This document shows, one piece after another, positions 1 to 7,261 of a DNA stretch of 48,215 nucleotides. Made by a program: the position numbers and the translations under genes. The notes under the pieces are model-generated. The model was not told the origin of the DNA, ran no database searches, and was given only the letters and a program-made list of their open reading frames with translations. Within the stretch, counting starts at the first letter, position 1. Each line of letters starts with the position of its first letter. The DNA is from Lachnospiraceae bacterium (lineage in GTDB: Bacteria; Bacillota; Clostridia; Lachnospirales; Lachnospiraceae), in assembly GCA_030524635.1 (NCBI GenBank), contig JAUNGG010000031.1, positions 1 to 48,215 on the forward strand, given 5' to 3'.

Positions 1-26
1 TCAAATATAACAATCAAAATATAAAT

Positions 27-56
27 TTGACAGAGACCATGCCATGGTGATATAGT
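27..56 (+). promoter_or_regulatory. Promoter of the GntR gene with embedded palindromic operator
   Basis: TTGACA (27-32) and TATAGT (51-56) are separated by 18 bases. The spacer contains the 13-bp palindrome ACCATGCCATGGT (36-48). The placement between the two hexamers, directly upstream of a GntR-type regulator gene, suggests autoregulation by repression. That the GntR protein binds this palindrome is inferred. Confidence 0.6.
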
Positions 57-111
57 AATGTATAGATGATCATTTGTGTTCAACAAAATGCATTAACAAT
101 AAGGAGGAAAA

Positions 112-759
112 ATGGCAAAAATAAATCAGACAACAATTGTTTACACAAAAATAAAAGAACGGATTGACAACGGATTCTATTCACCAGGTGAAAGTCTTCC
201 CGAAATGGAACTATCGATTGAATTATCGGCAAGCCGAAATACGATAAAAAAAGCACTGCTAATGCTTGAAAACGATGCCTATGTTACTATCGAGACTAAC
301 AAGGGAGCTAAAGTACGCAGCGTTTCCAAGCAGGAAGTTTTAGATTACTTACAGTTGAGGGTGGAACTGGAAGGATTTATTATGCGGTTGGCAGTTCCCC
401 TCTTTACTGATGCTGACATTCAAAAGCTGGATGATATTTTTTCCAAAATGAAAAAGTTGCTGGATGATAATGATCTGATGGGGTACTCGGCTATGAACCA
501 GCAATTCCACTCGATTATATATGATACCTGTCCCAATAAAACAGCTACCGAAATGCTGACACGCCTTAAGAGCCAGATGCGAAAATATAATGCGAAAACC
601 ATTTTGGTTCCTGGCAGAAATGAACACTCCTATGAAGAACACAAAGCTATTTTAGATGCAATCAAAAAAAGAGAGGTCCACGCTGCCGAGACATCCATTC
701 GACAGCATGTAGAGAATGTGCGAGATACATTTGAAAAATATTATTCTTTACTTTTCTGA
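112..759 (+). CDS. GntR family transcriptional regulator, FCD (FadR-like) subfamily
   Basis: The 215-residue protein has an N-terminal winged helix of the GntR type (about residues 10-68, with the recognition stretch SRNTIKKALLMLE). An all-helical FCD ligand-binding domain follows (about 74-205). Histidines expected for metal and ligand binding are visible in NQQFHSIIYD, in EEHKAILDAI and in RQHVENVRD. The length is typical of the family. The start is set by AAGGAGG a few bases upstream. Family members usually repress catabolic genes for sugar acids or organic acids and release DNA on binding the effector. No target operon lies next to it except its own promoter, and the gene downstream is convergent. 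The effector is not predictable. Confidence 0.92.
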   Translation: MAKINQTTIVYTKIKERIDNGFYSPGESLPEMELSIELSASRNTIKKALLMLENDAYVTIETNKGAKVRSVSKQEVLDYLQLRVELEGFIMRLAVPLFTDADIQKLDDIFSKMKKLLDDNDLMGYSAMNQQFHSIIYDTCPNKTATEMLTRLKSQMRKYNAKTILVPGRNEHSYEEHKAILDAIKKREVHAAETSIRQHVENVRDTFEKYYSLLF

Positions 760-825
760 AATCATAGAAAGCGATACCACCTAAAAACATTTTGGCATCT
801 CCTTCTTAAAAACTAAGATTTCTAA

Positions 826-875
826 AAATGTGGCTGTGCTACCAGTTTAACTAAACGAATAGCACAGCCACATTT
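826..875. terminator. Bidirectional intrinsic terminator between convergent genes
   Basis: A perfect 15-bp inverted repeat (826-840 and 861-875) sits between the convergent GntR and methyltransferase genes. The outer A/T bases supply short T-tracts in both directions. Confidence 0.75.
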
Positions 876-880
876 CAATC

Positions 881-1573
881 CTATATTCCATTTCCCCTTC
901 TGCATCGAAAGCACGCCATCGACTCTACCGTTCTGATTTCCGATTTTCGATACATATCTGCAAAACGCTTCTGAAGACTATCCGTGGTCTCATAAGGAGG
1001 GGTAAAAAATCCCTTGGGTGTATAAAGCTTTTTAATAAACCAATCGGTCCTCCTGTTGTTTCCCTCCACATAAAAACAGCCGCAAAAAATCCCTCCTGGT
1101 TTTAAGACCCGAAAAATTTCATGGTAGGCTGCCTCCTTATCTGGAAAAGCATGAAACCCATTCAGAGAAAGTACCAGATCAAAGCTGTTGTCTTCAAAGG
1201 GAAGTTTTCCTACATCTCCCTGTACAAAACGGATATTCTTAATATCTCTGTTTTCCGCCCGTTTTTTCGCATACGCCATCATGTCTGCGGAATAATCCAG
1301 GCAGGTAATGTCCGCCTTCGGAAGCATTTGATAAATGGGGATCGTTAACACCCCCGTTCCAACCGGTACCTCTAACAATCTTCCGGAAAAATCCTGGGGA
1401 ATCCCAGCAAGCGCCAAATTCAGATAGTGATCATTTTTCTTCTTATTCATATTCCAAACCAGCCTACACACGAATTTTCCTATCAAGGTCGAGCAGGTAA
1501 TCATTCCATCATAAAAGACTGCTTCACCGCCCAGATTTTTATATGCGTTTTTGATTTTTGCCTGTCTGTTCAT
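881..1573 (-). CDS. Class I SAM-dependent methyltransferase (UbiE/Methyltransf_11-like)
   Basis: The 230-residue cytoplasmic protein has the Rossmann methyltransferase core. The glycine-rich SAM loop (LLEVPVGTGVLTI) lies near residues 66-78, an acidic position follows strand 2 (CLDYSADMM), then a motif II-like GDVGKLPFEDNSFD and the post-III turn LKPGG. The substrate is unknown. A longer reading from a TTG 18 bases upstream is possible, but GGAGGA directly before the ATG at 1573 favours the shorter form. It ends at a strong bidirectional terminator and appears monocistronic. Ubiquinone/menaquinone methylation is unlikely in such an anaerobe, and small-molecule methylation is a better guess. 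Confidence 0.85.
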   Translation of the reverse strand: MNRQAKIKNAYKNLGGEAVFYDGMITCSTLIGKFVCRLVWNMNKKKNDHYLNLALAGIPQDFSGRLLEVPVGTGVLTIPIYQMLPKADITCLDYSADMMAYAKKRAENRDIKNIRFVQGDVGKLPFEDNSFDLVLSLNGFHAFPDKEAAYHEIFRVLKPGGIFCGCFYVEGNNRRTDWFIKKLYTPKGFFTPPYETTDSLQKRFADMYRKSEIRTVESMACFRCRRGNGI

Positions 1574-1680
1574 CGTTCCTCCGCCCACCAATCTGCACCT
1601 TCATCTATATAAGCAATGATACTTGTTTCTTTTTCGGGATGCAATCGCAAAATTTCTCAAAAAGGCGCTGTCGTTTTTCT

Positions 1681-1709
1681 TTGACATCTGAGTTAGTTTA
1701 TACTAACAT
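1681..1709 (+). promoter_or_regulatory. Promoter with a DtxR/MntR-like palindrome in the spacer
   Basis: TTGACA (1681-1686) is followed after 17 bases by TAACAT (1704-1709). The perfect palindrome GTTAGT-TTAT-ACTAAC (1692-1707) overlaps the spacer and the -10 element. The TTAG...CTAA form resembles operators of iron or manganese regulators of the DtxR family. No intact metal transport gene follows, only short broken frames. Confidence 0.45.
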
Positions 1710-1756
1710 ATCACATATGGAGATGATGATGCGATGAGAAGCAATCCCCACCCATC

Positions 1757-1849
1757 ATGGAACAGGCCTTATTGTTAAATGAGATCCTGAGCGGCTACGC
1801 CCAGGGCGGATATGAATACCTGATTCACAATTTAAGCGACCGGTTATAG
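1757..1849 (+). pseudogene. Short reading frame, probable remnant of a deleted gene
   Basis: This is a 30-codon frame from ATG to TAG ending LIHNLSDRL, immediately followed by a strong terminator. No ribosome binding site precedes the ATG. A better-spaced GGAG at 1719-1722 serves other short frames that stop at once (for example a 14-residue one). A regulated promoter, broken frames and a good terminator together suggest an internally deleted small operon. It could also be a leader peptide. No family was recognised. Confidence 0.3.
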
Positions 1850-1850
1850 A

Positions 1851-1880
1851 ACCTGAGGGAGAAATCCCTCAGGTTTTTTA
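1851..1880 (+). terminator. Intrinsic terminator
   Basis: A perfect 10-bp stem (1851-1860 / 1865-1874) with a GAAA tetraloop is followed by a T-tract. Confidence 0.85.
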
Positions 1881-1902
1881 TATAACAAAACATATCAACT
1901 GT

Positions 1903-1936
1903 TATGCTGATTCTGTCTTGGAAAGCTGTCAGCATA
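1903..1936. repeat. Inverted repeat upstream of the membrane methyltransferase gene
   Basis: TATGCTGA (1903-1910) and TCAGCATA (1929-1936) are inverted and separated by 18 bases. They end about 15 bases before the ribosome binding site of the gene starting at 1964. This could be an operator or an mRNA stem. Confidence 0.35.
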
Positions 1937-1963
1937 GCAAATACCATTCAAGGAGGTTTACTT

Positions 1964-2743
1964 ATGAAACAACCAAACTACGGGAACTGGATTCCCAAAA
2001 CCATGATGTACATTCTGTGGGGCGGCACCGCAGTCTTTGGAGCCCTGTGGCTACTCTGCTCCAACCTGCGGCGCATCCCGATCCTGTCCTGGGTCTTCCT
2101 TTTCCTTACGCTGCTCTTTGGAGGAATGGCCTTCTATATGCAGAAATGCCGTCAAGCCTTCTCCTTTACCGGCGGGTGCGTGATGGGAAGCATTCACCAG
2201 GCCCTCTTATCCCACCTGCCCTGGGACGGCCGCGGCAGCCTTTTAGACATTGGCTGCGGCTCTGGAGCACTTACCATACTGTGCGCCAAAACCTGGCCCC
2301 AGGCCCGCATCACAGGGATTGACTACTGGAGCAGGGAATGGAATTACGCCAAGGAGCAATGCGAAGAAAATGCCCGCATTGAGCAGATCTCTCCCATCAC
2401 CTTTTGCCAGGGAGATGCTGCTAAACTTCCCTTCCCGAATAACAGCTTCGATGCTGCAGTCAGCAACTTTGTATTCCATGAAGTCCGAACACAGCCGGAT
2501 AAGCGCCAGGTAGTTAGAGAAGCCCTTCGTGTTGTCAAAAAAGGCGGTGCCTTCGCCTTCCATGACTTATTCGAGCAGAAGCAGATCTATGGAGATATGG
2601 AGGAATTTGCAGAGCAGCTAAGGGCAGAAGGAATTACAGAGCTCCACTATCTTCCTCATACGGAAAATCTTGACTGTATTCCATGGTATGTAAAGGCTCC
2701 CTGGCTTTTAACTAGTATGGGAATCCTCTATGGAATAAAATAA
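1964..2743 (+). CDS. Membrane-anchored class I SAM-dependent methyltransferase
   Basis: The 259-residue protein starts with two hydrophobic segments (about residues 13-31 and 42-59). A methyltransferase core follows, with the SAM loop LLDIGCGSGALTI near 93-105, GDAAKLPFPNNSFDAAVSN as motif II region, and a VVKKGG turn. The start at 1964 follows AAGGAGG closely. An upstream in-frame extension lacks such a site. The catalytic part should face the cytoplasm beside the membrane, which suggests a lipid or lipid-linked substrate, but this is inference. It stands alone between two terminators. Confidence 0.85.
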   Translation: MKQPNYGNWIPKTMMYILWGGTAVFGALWLLCSNLRRIPILSWVFLFLTLLFGGMAFYMQKCRQAFSFTGGCVMGSIHQALLSHLPWDGRGSLLDIGCGSGALTILCAKTWPQARITGIDYWSREWNYAKEQCEENARIEQISPITFCQGDAAKLPFPNNSFDAAVSNFVFHEVRTQPDKRQVVREALRVVKKGGAFAFHDLFEQKQIYGDMEEFAEQLRAEGITELHYLPHTENLDCIPWYVKAPWLLTSMGILYGIK

Positions 2744-2772
2744 GGAGTGCCACAATCGGTACTCCCTTCTTC
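2744..2772 (+). terminator. Intrinsic terminator after the membrane methyltransferase gene
   Basis: An 8-bp stem with one wobble (GGAGTGCC at 2744-2751, GGTACTCC at 2758-2765) is followed by the pyrimidine run CTTCTTCT. It begins directly after the stop codon. Confidence 0.6.
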
Positions 2773-2840
2773 TGTCTATACCTTTTGCTCGTTTAAATAA
2801 TTCAGGAGTAACATTTGTTATATTAGAATCTTCGATTTCG

Positions 2841-2846
2841 TATAAT
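2841..2846 (+). promoter_or_regulatory. Candidate -10 element for the secreted protein gene
   Basis: A perfect TATAAT stands about 160 bases before the gene at 3006. The -35 region is weak (GTTATA at about 18 bases). It would give a long untranslated leader. A good ribosome binding site (GAGGTGAT) at about 2868 has only an ATT where a start codon would be expected, followed by a 12-codon frame. Confidence 0.35.
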
Positions 2847-3005
2847 AAATGGAACAGATATAAGTGAGGTGATTCCATTGAACTTTTAGCAGCAGCACCA
2901 TATAATTGTGTTTAAGTATTATATCTTTCCAGAAATAGCATGATTGTATTTTATGGTGTTAAAAATAAATTATCGAATTGCTAAAAAAATTATGGAGGTA
3001 CTTTA

Positions 3006-3845
3006 ATGAAAAGAATTTATTCCCTCATTTTATGCTTTGTCATGTTATTTACCATTTCAATACCTACCTTTGCAGAAGAAAATGCCAGCCATTCCACGAT
3101 AACAATAAATGAATATGAACTTGCCGAACGACTTGCATCAGAAACACCTGCAACTCTTTCAGAAGAGGGCTTTGATTCAAATGAAATAGCCGAAATCAAG
3201 AATTATAAAGAAATATATCGCAACCATATTAAAAATCTTAACACCTTGAATGATGATATATTGCTTTCTAACGGTTATACTAATGATCAAATTTCTATAA
3301 TTCGATCATTTACTGGCTCTGATGAAGAAATGCGTCGTTTAGGAGCAACCTTAAATTTGAATGCAAGCCCATCTAATTTTAGGTTTGATGGCACTTACAC
3401 ACGGGGAACCCTTAATTATTCTTGGTCATGGGCAAGTATTCCAGCATTCAAGATGCAAGACATGGTTGCAGTTTCCTGGAACAATTGGGCCGTAACAAGC
3501 AATTCATCTAATGTAAAATATTACAATGTGAACACAGGTGCATATTATACAAGTCAAGCTGCCACTTTTTCCCAAGACGGAAATGGTGTACTTGGTGCGG
3601 GGCATAAATTCAAAGTAAGTCTTTCCGATAATTATTATTATGCAAAAAGCGGAAGCGGTTCTTTTACTGTTCAATCCGATGTACAAGCAAAAAAAGATTT
3701 CTATTATTACATGGAGTATGGCCACTCCCAGCTCGTAACTAGTATTAGCTTCTCTGTTGGTGTAGGTGGCGGCGATGCTTCTATTGGTTTTACCACAGGA
3801 ACGGTAGCTGCTGATTCTGCAAAAGGAAGCAAAGCTATTCCATAA
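3006..3845 (+). CDS. Secreted protein of unrecognised family
   Basis: The 279-residue protein has a classical signal peptide (basic start MKRIYS, hydrophobic core, cleavage probably after IPTFA near residue 23). The N-terminal half (25-110) is charged and probably helical. The C-terminal half (about 120-279) is rich in Ser, Thr, Tyr and Gly with few charges, typical of a beta-rich extracellular domain. There is no cell-wall sorting signal and no C-terminal membrane segment, so it is probably released or loosely attached. TATGGAGG precedes the ATG. Base composition is AT-rich like the next 2 kb and unlike the rest of the window. It converges on the sigma-factor cluster. A bacteriocin-like or adhesin-like role is possible but unsupported. 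Confidence 0.75.
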   Translation: MKRIYSLILCFVMLFTISIPTFAEENASHSTITINEYELAERLASETPATLSEEGFDSNEIAEIKNYKEIYRNHIKNLNTLNDDILLSNGYTNDQISIIRSFTGSDEEMRRLGATLNLNASPSNFRFDGTYTRGTLNYSWSWASIPAFKMQDMVAVSWNNWAVTSNSSNVKYYNVNTGAYYTSQAATFSQDGNGVLGAGHKFKVSLSDNYYYAKSGSGSFTVQSDVQAKKDFYYYMEYGHSQLVTSISFSVGVGGGDASIGFTTGTVAADSAKGSKAIP

Positions 3846-3891
3846 AAAAATCAAACAATAATTTTGCAAAGACAGCATCTTGAAAATTATT

Positions 3892-3945
3892 TAAACCTCC
3901 AAACTGATATACTTTAAATCATTCAGTTTGGAGGTTTATTTTTTA
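3892..3945. terminator. Intrinsic terminator, probably bidirectional
   Basis: A perfect 16-bp inverted repeat (3892-3907 / 3923-3938) is followed by a T-rich tail on the plus strand. It closes the secreted protein gene and could also end transcripts from the minus-strand cluster. Confidence 0.85.
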
Positions 3946-4019
3946 ACATTGACTCTACAAAAACATGCACATAGCACCTTATCAATATACTGTTTGTTTG
4001 AACTATCAAAGTAGATTTA

Positions 4020-4181
4020 CTATTTAACATATGATGTAAGAATATCTACTTTTTCAGAAATATAATTACCTATGTTAATTATTTCATTTTTTAAATTATG
4101 ATTTTGAATAATCAGGTAAATTAAAGTTATAATTATTATTCCTAACAAAAAGTAAATGATCATAAGATGTCTTTTATTCAT
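4020..4181 (-). CDS. Small single-pass membrane protein (53 residues)
   Basis: The frame reads from ATG at 4181 to TAG and encodes a short basic start (MNKRHL). A hydrophobic helix rich in Ile and Leu follows (about residues 7-25), then an asparagine- and lysine-containing amphipathic tail that could be a short coiled coil. A weak AGGA lies 11 bases upstream. It follows a minus-strand secreted protein gene by 166 bases. Within the 500-base gap between annotated long genes this is the only frame that looks protein-like. The function is unknown. Candidates are a small regulatory membrane protein, a toxin of a type I system, or a component of the sigma-factor cluster. Confidence 0.5.
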   Translation of the reverse strand: MNKRHLMIIYFLLGIIIITLIYLIIQNHNLKNEIINIGNYISEKVDILTSYVK

Positions 4182-4347
4182 ATGCGGATTTTTCCTTTTT
4201 AACTCAACAATTCAATACTCTTTATACGATTTTTATTTTTCTCTGAATCTTTGTTTAAAACTTTTAAGTTTTGGACGGAGCCCATCGGAGCATCCCGGGA
4301 AGAACACTCCTGATTGGGATAGTACCGAATAACATCAATAAAAACAG

Positions 4348-4755
4348 TTATTTATAATAACCCTGATCAAAATTTTCTGTAACCGTTTCCAGCAGTTTTG
4401 AATCCTTGTATGCATAAGCTGTTAGTTTTAATCGATAACTATAATTTTTAGCAATGCTGTATGACTTATCATATATTATAAAAGAATCATTCTCTGTCTC
4501 CTTCCATGTTTTGATTGTTTTCCATGCACCATCAAACTGCTGAAGTTCGCATTTTAGTGTAACTTTATTAACTTGGGTGGCGTCAGAATAGCAATTCACA
4601 GAAATATCCGCCAAGCCCATATTATTTACTTCCATATATGCCTCTAACTTAGACAGATATGACCACCGAGAAACAGACGCATATGCGGTAAATGCAGACA
4701 GCATAAGCAGCATTGCTGCCATTAATAATAAACTTACTTTTTTTAATCGTTTCAT
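4348..4755 (-). CDS. Small secreted protein of unrecognised family
   Basis: The 135-residue protein has a signal peptide (MKRLKKVSLLLMAAML..., cleavage probably after AYA near residue 26). The mature domain of about 110 residues has alternating beta-strand-like segments, with two Cys in VNCYSDATQVNKVTLKCELQQ that could form a disulphide. The start at 4755 follows AAGGAGG with 7 bases of spacing. A TTG one codon upstream is a poorer choice. It lies 67 bases downstream of the sigma factor / DUF4367 pair on the same strand, so it may be a member of that regulon. The mature part looks like a small immunoglobulin-like or carbohydrate-binding fold, but no family is certain. Confidence 0.7.
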   Translation of the reverse strand: MKRLKKVSLLLMAAMLLMLSAFTAYASVSRWSYLSKLEAYMEVNNMGLADISVNCYSDATQVNKVTLKCELQQFDGAWKTIKTWKETENDSFIIYDKSYSIAKNYSYRLKLTAYAYKDSKLLETVTENFDQGYYK

Positions 4756-4822
4756 CAAAAAGCCTCCTTAATATTTATTTTCATACATTATACGAAGCAG
4801 ATGGCTCTAATCTAACAAACTT

Positions 4823-5527
4823 TCAATAAGTTTTTATACTTTCCATAATCTTTATTGCTTCCTCATAAGAAATATTTCCTTCCAGAAAAAATCTATGCCC
4901 GCTTTGATCCATAAGCAACCGTATCTTCTTACCTTTCAAGATCAAATACGCTTTATTTCCGTTTACCTCAACTTCAGAACACTTACTATCCTCCGTATCA
5001 ACAGCAACATCCGATATATGTTCTGAAAAAGAATAGGTATACGTTTGATTTGTTTCCTCATTCCAATATCGAATGCCAAAGTTCAGCTTCCCTTCACTTA
5101 CTTTTGCTACGGCAAATCCATCTGGAATGTAAACCGGCTCATATGCTGCAAATTTTTCTGTTACAGCTTTATATTCTTTCTTTACTCCGAAAAAAGTATA
5201 TTTTTCCTTTACCTCAATAATAAATCGTAAAATCGGCAATCGGAATGCCTCCACCTGTGAGACAGTAACCCCACTTAAGCAAATCACCAGAGCAAAGCCT
5301 GCTGCTATTTGTCTATAGCGTTTCCTCCTTGCCGGACGTTTTTCTATCTTGTCAGCCTTTCTTAATATCTCTTCTATTTTTTTATTATGTTCTTCAGAAA
5401 ACACATGTGGGAATTCCGCCTCTTTGCCAGAACCATATTTTCTCAGTTCTGAATCTTGCTCTAATTGCTCTTCAAGGGCTAATTCCAGCAGATAATTACT
5501 TTTTTTCCTTTCCAAATCCCGACTCAT
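4823..5527 (-). CDS. DUF4367-type membrane protein, probable anti-sigma factor partner
   Basis: The 234-residue protein has a charged cytoplasmic N-terminus (1-70), one membrane helix (about 73-91) and an extracellular domain of about 140 residues. That domain ends with the DUF4367 pattern: PVYIPDGF, a YxFSE-like strand, VNGNKAYLI and a final helix of the type YEEAIKIMESI. Its gene overlaps the end of the sigma factor gene by 32 bases, which indicates translational coupling. Proteins with this layout next to ECF sigma factors hold the sigma factor at the membrane until a signal arrives. No zinc-binding HxxxCxxC motif is seen, so it is not a ZAS-type anti-sigma factor. The anti-sigma role comes from context. 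Confidence 0.75.
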   Translation of the reverse strand: MSRDLERKKSNYLLELALEEQLEQDSELRKYGSGKEAEFPHVFSEEHNKKIEEILRKADKIEKRPARRKRYRQIAAGFALVICLSGVTVSQVEAFRLPILRFIIEVKEKYTFFGVKKEYKAVTEKFAAYEPVYIPDGFAVAKVSEGKLNFGIRYWNEETNQTYTYSFSEHISDVAVDTEDSKCSEVEVNGNKAYLILKGKKIRLLMDQSGHRFFLEGNISYEEAIKIMESIKTY

Positions 5528-6068
5528 GTTTGCCTTGCTCCTCCATTCTTTCTCTCAATATCTTCTTTGCTCGTGAAAAACGCATATTTACATTTGCCTC
5601 TGTTATATTTAAAATCACAGCAATTTCTTTTGAGGAAAACCGATATAAAATCTTAAGCCGCAGGACATCTTTATACTTATCCTCCAGACTTCCGATACAT
5701 TCAATCAATTCCTGATAATTTTCCATATCAATATATAGTTCTTCTGTACTTTTATCATTCTGATAAAATTCTACTGTTTCTACTGGAATTGGCTCATGCT
5801 CCTTCTTTCTCACATAATCAATCGCTGTATTTTTTGCAATTGTGATTGCCAGATTCTTACATTTTGTCTTGCCTATACTTTCCTTATCAATCTTATGCAA
5901 AATAGATATAACTTTAATCATGGATTCTGCAACAATATCTTCTGCATCCTGCTCATGCTTCGTAATATCATACGACACAGAATACATAGTATTTTTGTAC
6001 GTTTCATAAAATCGTCTGAATTTAGACAATTCTTTTTCACTATCTATCATATCACATAGAATTATCAT
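5496..6068 (-). CDS. ECF-type RNA polymerase sigma factor
   Basis: The 190-residue protein has the two helical modules of ECF sigma factors. Region 2 is about residues 15-85, with HEQDAEDIVAESMIKV for core binding. Region 4 is about 125-180, with the helix-turn-helix FSSKEIAVILNITEANVNMRFSRAK. Between them is the usual acidic linker. The start at 6068 is preferred because AGGAAGG lies 9 bases upstream. The ATG at 6077 would directly touch that site. It is followed, overlapping, by the DUF4367 membrane protein and then small secreted proteins. It should direct transcription of an envelope or secretion regulon, probably including itself. Confidence 0.88.
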   Translation of the reverse strand: MIILCDMIDSEKELSKFRRFYETYKNTMYSVSYDITKHEQDAEDIVAESMIKVISILHKIDKESIGKTKCKNLAITIAKNTAIDYVRKKEHEPIPVETVEFYQNDKSTEELYIDMENYQELIECIGSLEDKYKDVLRLKILYRFSSKEIAVILNITEANVNMRFSRAKKILRERMEEQGKHESGFGKEKK

Positions 6069-6230
6069 CTTTAGCATCCTTCCTGAGTGAACATGTCCGC
6101 ATTAACAGACATCACTGCGCATGACATCTAACCATTTTATCTTTTATACGATTCTCACACTTGAAATATAACAATCATCTGACAGTTTTTATTAAAAAGT
6201 AAAAATAAATATAAAAAATCTCTATAAAAA

Positions 6231-6276
6231 GCAAAAAAGGCCGTCCCATCCGACATACGCAGCCGATGGGACAGCC
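6231..6276 (-). terminator. Intrinsic terminator after uridine phosphorylase
   Basis: Imperfect arms around GTCCCATC / GATGGGAC (6239-6252 and 6264-6276) form a GC-rich hairpin. On the minus strand it is followed by TTTTTTGC. Confidence 0.75.
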
Positions 6277-6344
6277 TTAGCAGTCACTGCTCTTCTAAAA
6301 CACACACGGTATATTTCTGTATCGTTCCGGACAATATCTCACCA

Positions 6345-7127
6345 TCAGGCCATCTGCTTCTCCTCCCGAATCATCTCCCGAATGGCCTCCACCGCCACCT
6401 TGATGGCTGCCTCCGTGTCATGCACCTGCTCATCCGGCAGCCCCATGGCACGGCGGGTCTGATTGGCAATTACCAGCATGACTGAACCGCAGCGCACCCG
6501 GCGCACGCCGGCTACGATAAAAAGAGCCGCCGATTCCATCTCTGAGGCCAGGGCGCCGCACTTCATCCAGGCATCCCACTTGCTGTTCAGCTCATAGGAA
6601 ACCGGCATGGAATCCGGGGAATGCTGCCCGTAGAAATTATCCTTGCACTGCACCACCCCAAGGTGATAGCGCAGCCCCAGCTTCTTAGCACTCTCCTTCA
6701 GAGCAGCCGTCACGGAGAAATCCGCCACTGCCGGATACTCGATGGGGGCATATTCCTTGCTGGTTCCCTCAAAGCGGATGGCTCCTGTGGCAATCACCAC
6801 ATCCCCTCCCAGAATCTCCGGCTGCATCCCGCCGGAGGTTCCTACCCGAATAAAGGTATCGGCTCCGCAGTGGATCAGTTCCTCCATGGCGATGGAGGCG
6901 GAAGGACCGCCGATTCCGGTGGACATAACGCTTACCTTCTCTCCCTCCAGAGTGCCGGTGTAGGTGGTGTATTCCCGGTTCTGGGCCACCTTCACCGGAT
7001 CATCAAAATGAGCTGCGATCTTCTCGCATCTCTCCGGGTCCCCAGGCAGGATCACATAACGTCCTACCTCTCCCGGTGCAACCCCGATATGATACTCCCG
7101 ATTATTCTGTGCATAAACTAACCCCAT
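6345..7127 (-). CDS. udp: Uridine phosphorylase
   Basis: The 260-residue protein belongs to the PNP/UDP phosphorylase family 1, which splits uridine with phosphate to uracil and ribose 1-phosphate. The phosphate loop [10 protein letters not shown] lies near residues 30-39. [14 protein letters not shown] follows, then a base-binding region with FYGQHSP, and the ribose-binding signature [10 protein letters not shown]. Hexameric, cytoplasmic enzymes of this length are typical. The ATG at 7127 has AGGAG 9 bases upstream. A TTG two codons earlier is too close to that site. It follows the purine genes on the same strand, but a strong hairpin lies between them, so it is probably a separate unit for pyrimidine salvage. 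Confidence 0.92.
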   Translation of the reverse strand: MGLVYAQNNREYHIGVAPGEVGRYVILPGDPERCEKIAAHFDDPVKVAQNREYTTYTGTLEGEKVSVMSTGIGGPSASIAMEELIHCGADTFIRVGTSGGMQPEILGGDVVIATGAIRFEGTSKEYAPIEYPAVADFSVTAALKESAKKLGLRYHLGVVQCKDNFYGQHSPDSMPVSYELNSKWDAWMKCGALASEMESAALFIVAGVRRVRCGSVMLVIANQTRRAMGLPDEQVHDTEAAIKVAVEAIREMIREEKQMA

Positions 7128-7183
7128 AATCAAACGCTCCTTTCCAAAGATTTTCGTAACAATTCCTGTCTATAAACGATATA

Positions 7184-7215
7184 ACCCAGGCAGCAGATCG
7201 TCTCTGCGCCTGGGT
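7184..7215 (-). terminator. GC-rich hairpin between the AICAR transformylase and uridine phosphorylase genes
   Basis: ACCCAGGC / GCCTGGGT arms (7184-7191 / 7208-7215) with further inner pairing form a strong stem just after the transformylase gene. The downstream T-tract is poor, so it may be an mRNA-stabilising end or a weak terminator. Confidence 0.5.
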
Positions 7216-7261
7216 CAAATCTTTCAGTCAAATGTCCGGCAGCTGCATTCCGCCCCAGACT

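Noticed and set aside
2868..2920. Twelve-codon frame after a GAGGTGAT site, starting with ATT
   Set aside because: ATT is a very rare start codon and the peptide is too short to judge. It is mentioned as a leader oddity and not annotated as a gene.
4261..4330. GC-richer island in an AT-rich gap, with a 23-codon minus-strand frame
   Set aside because: It could be a scrap of an insertion sequence, but no terminal repeats, transposase motif or ribosome binding site are visible.
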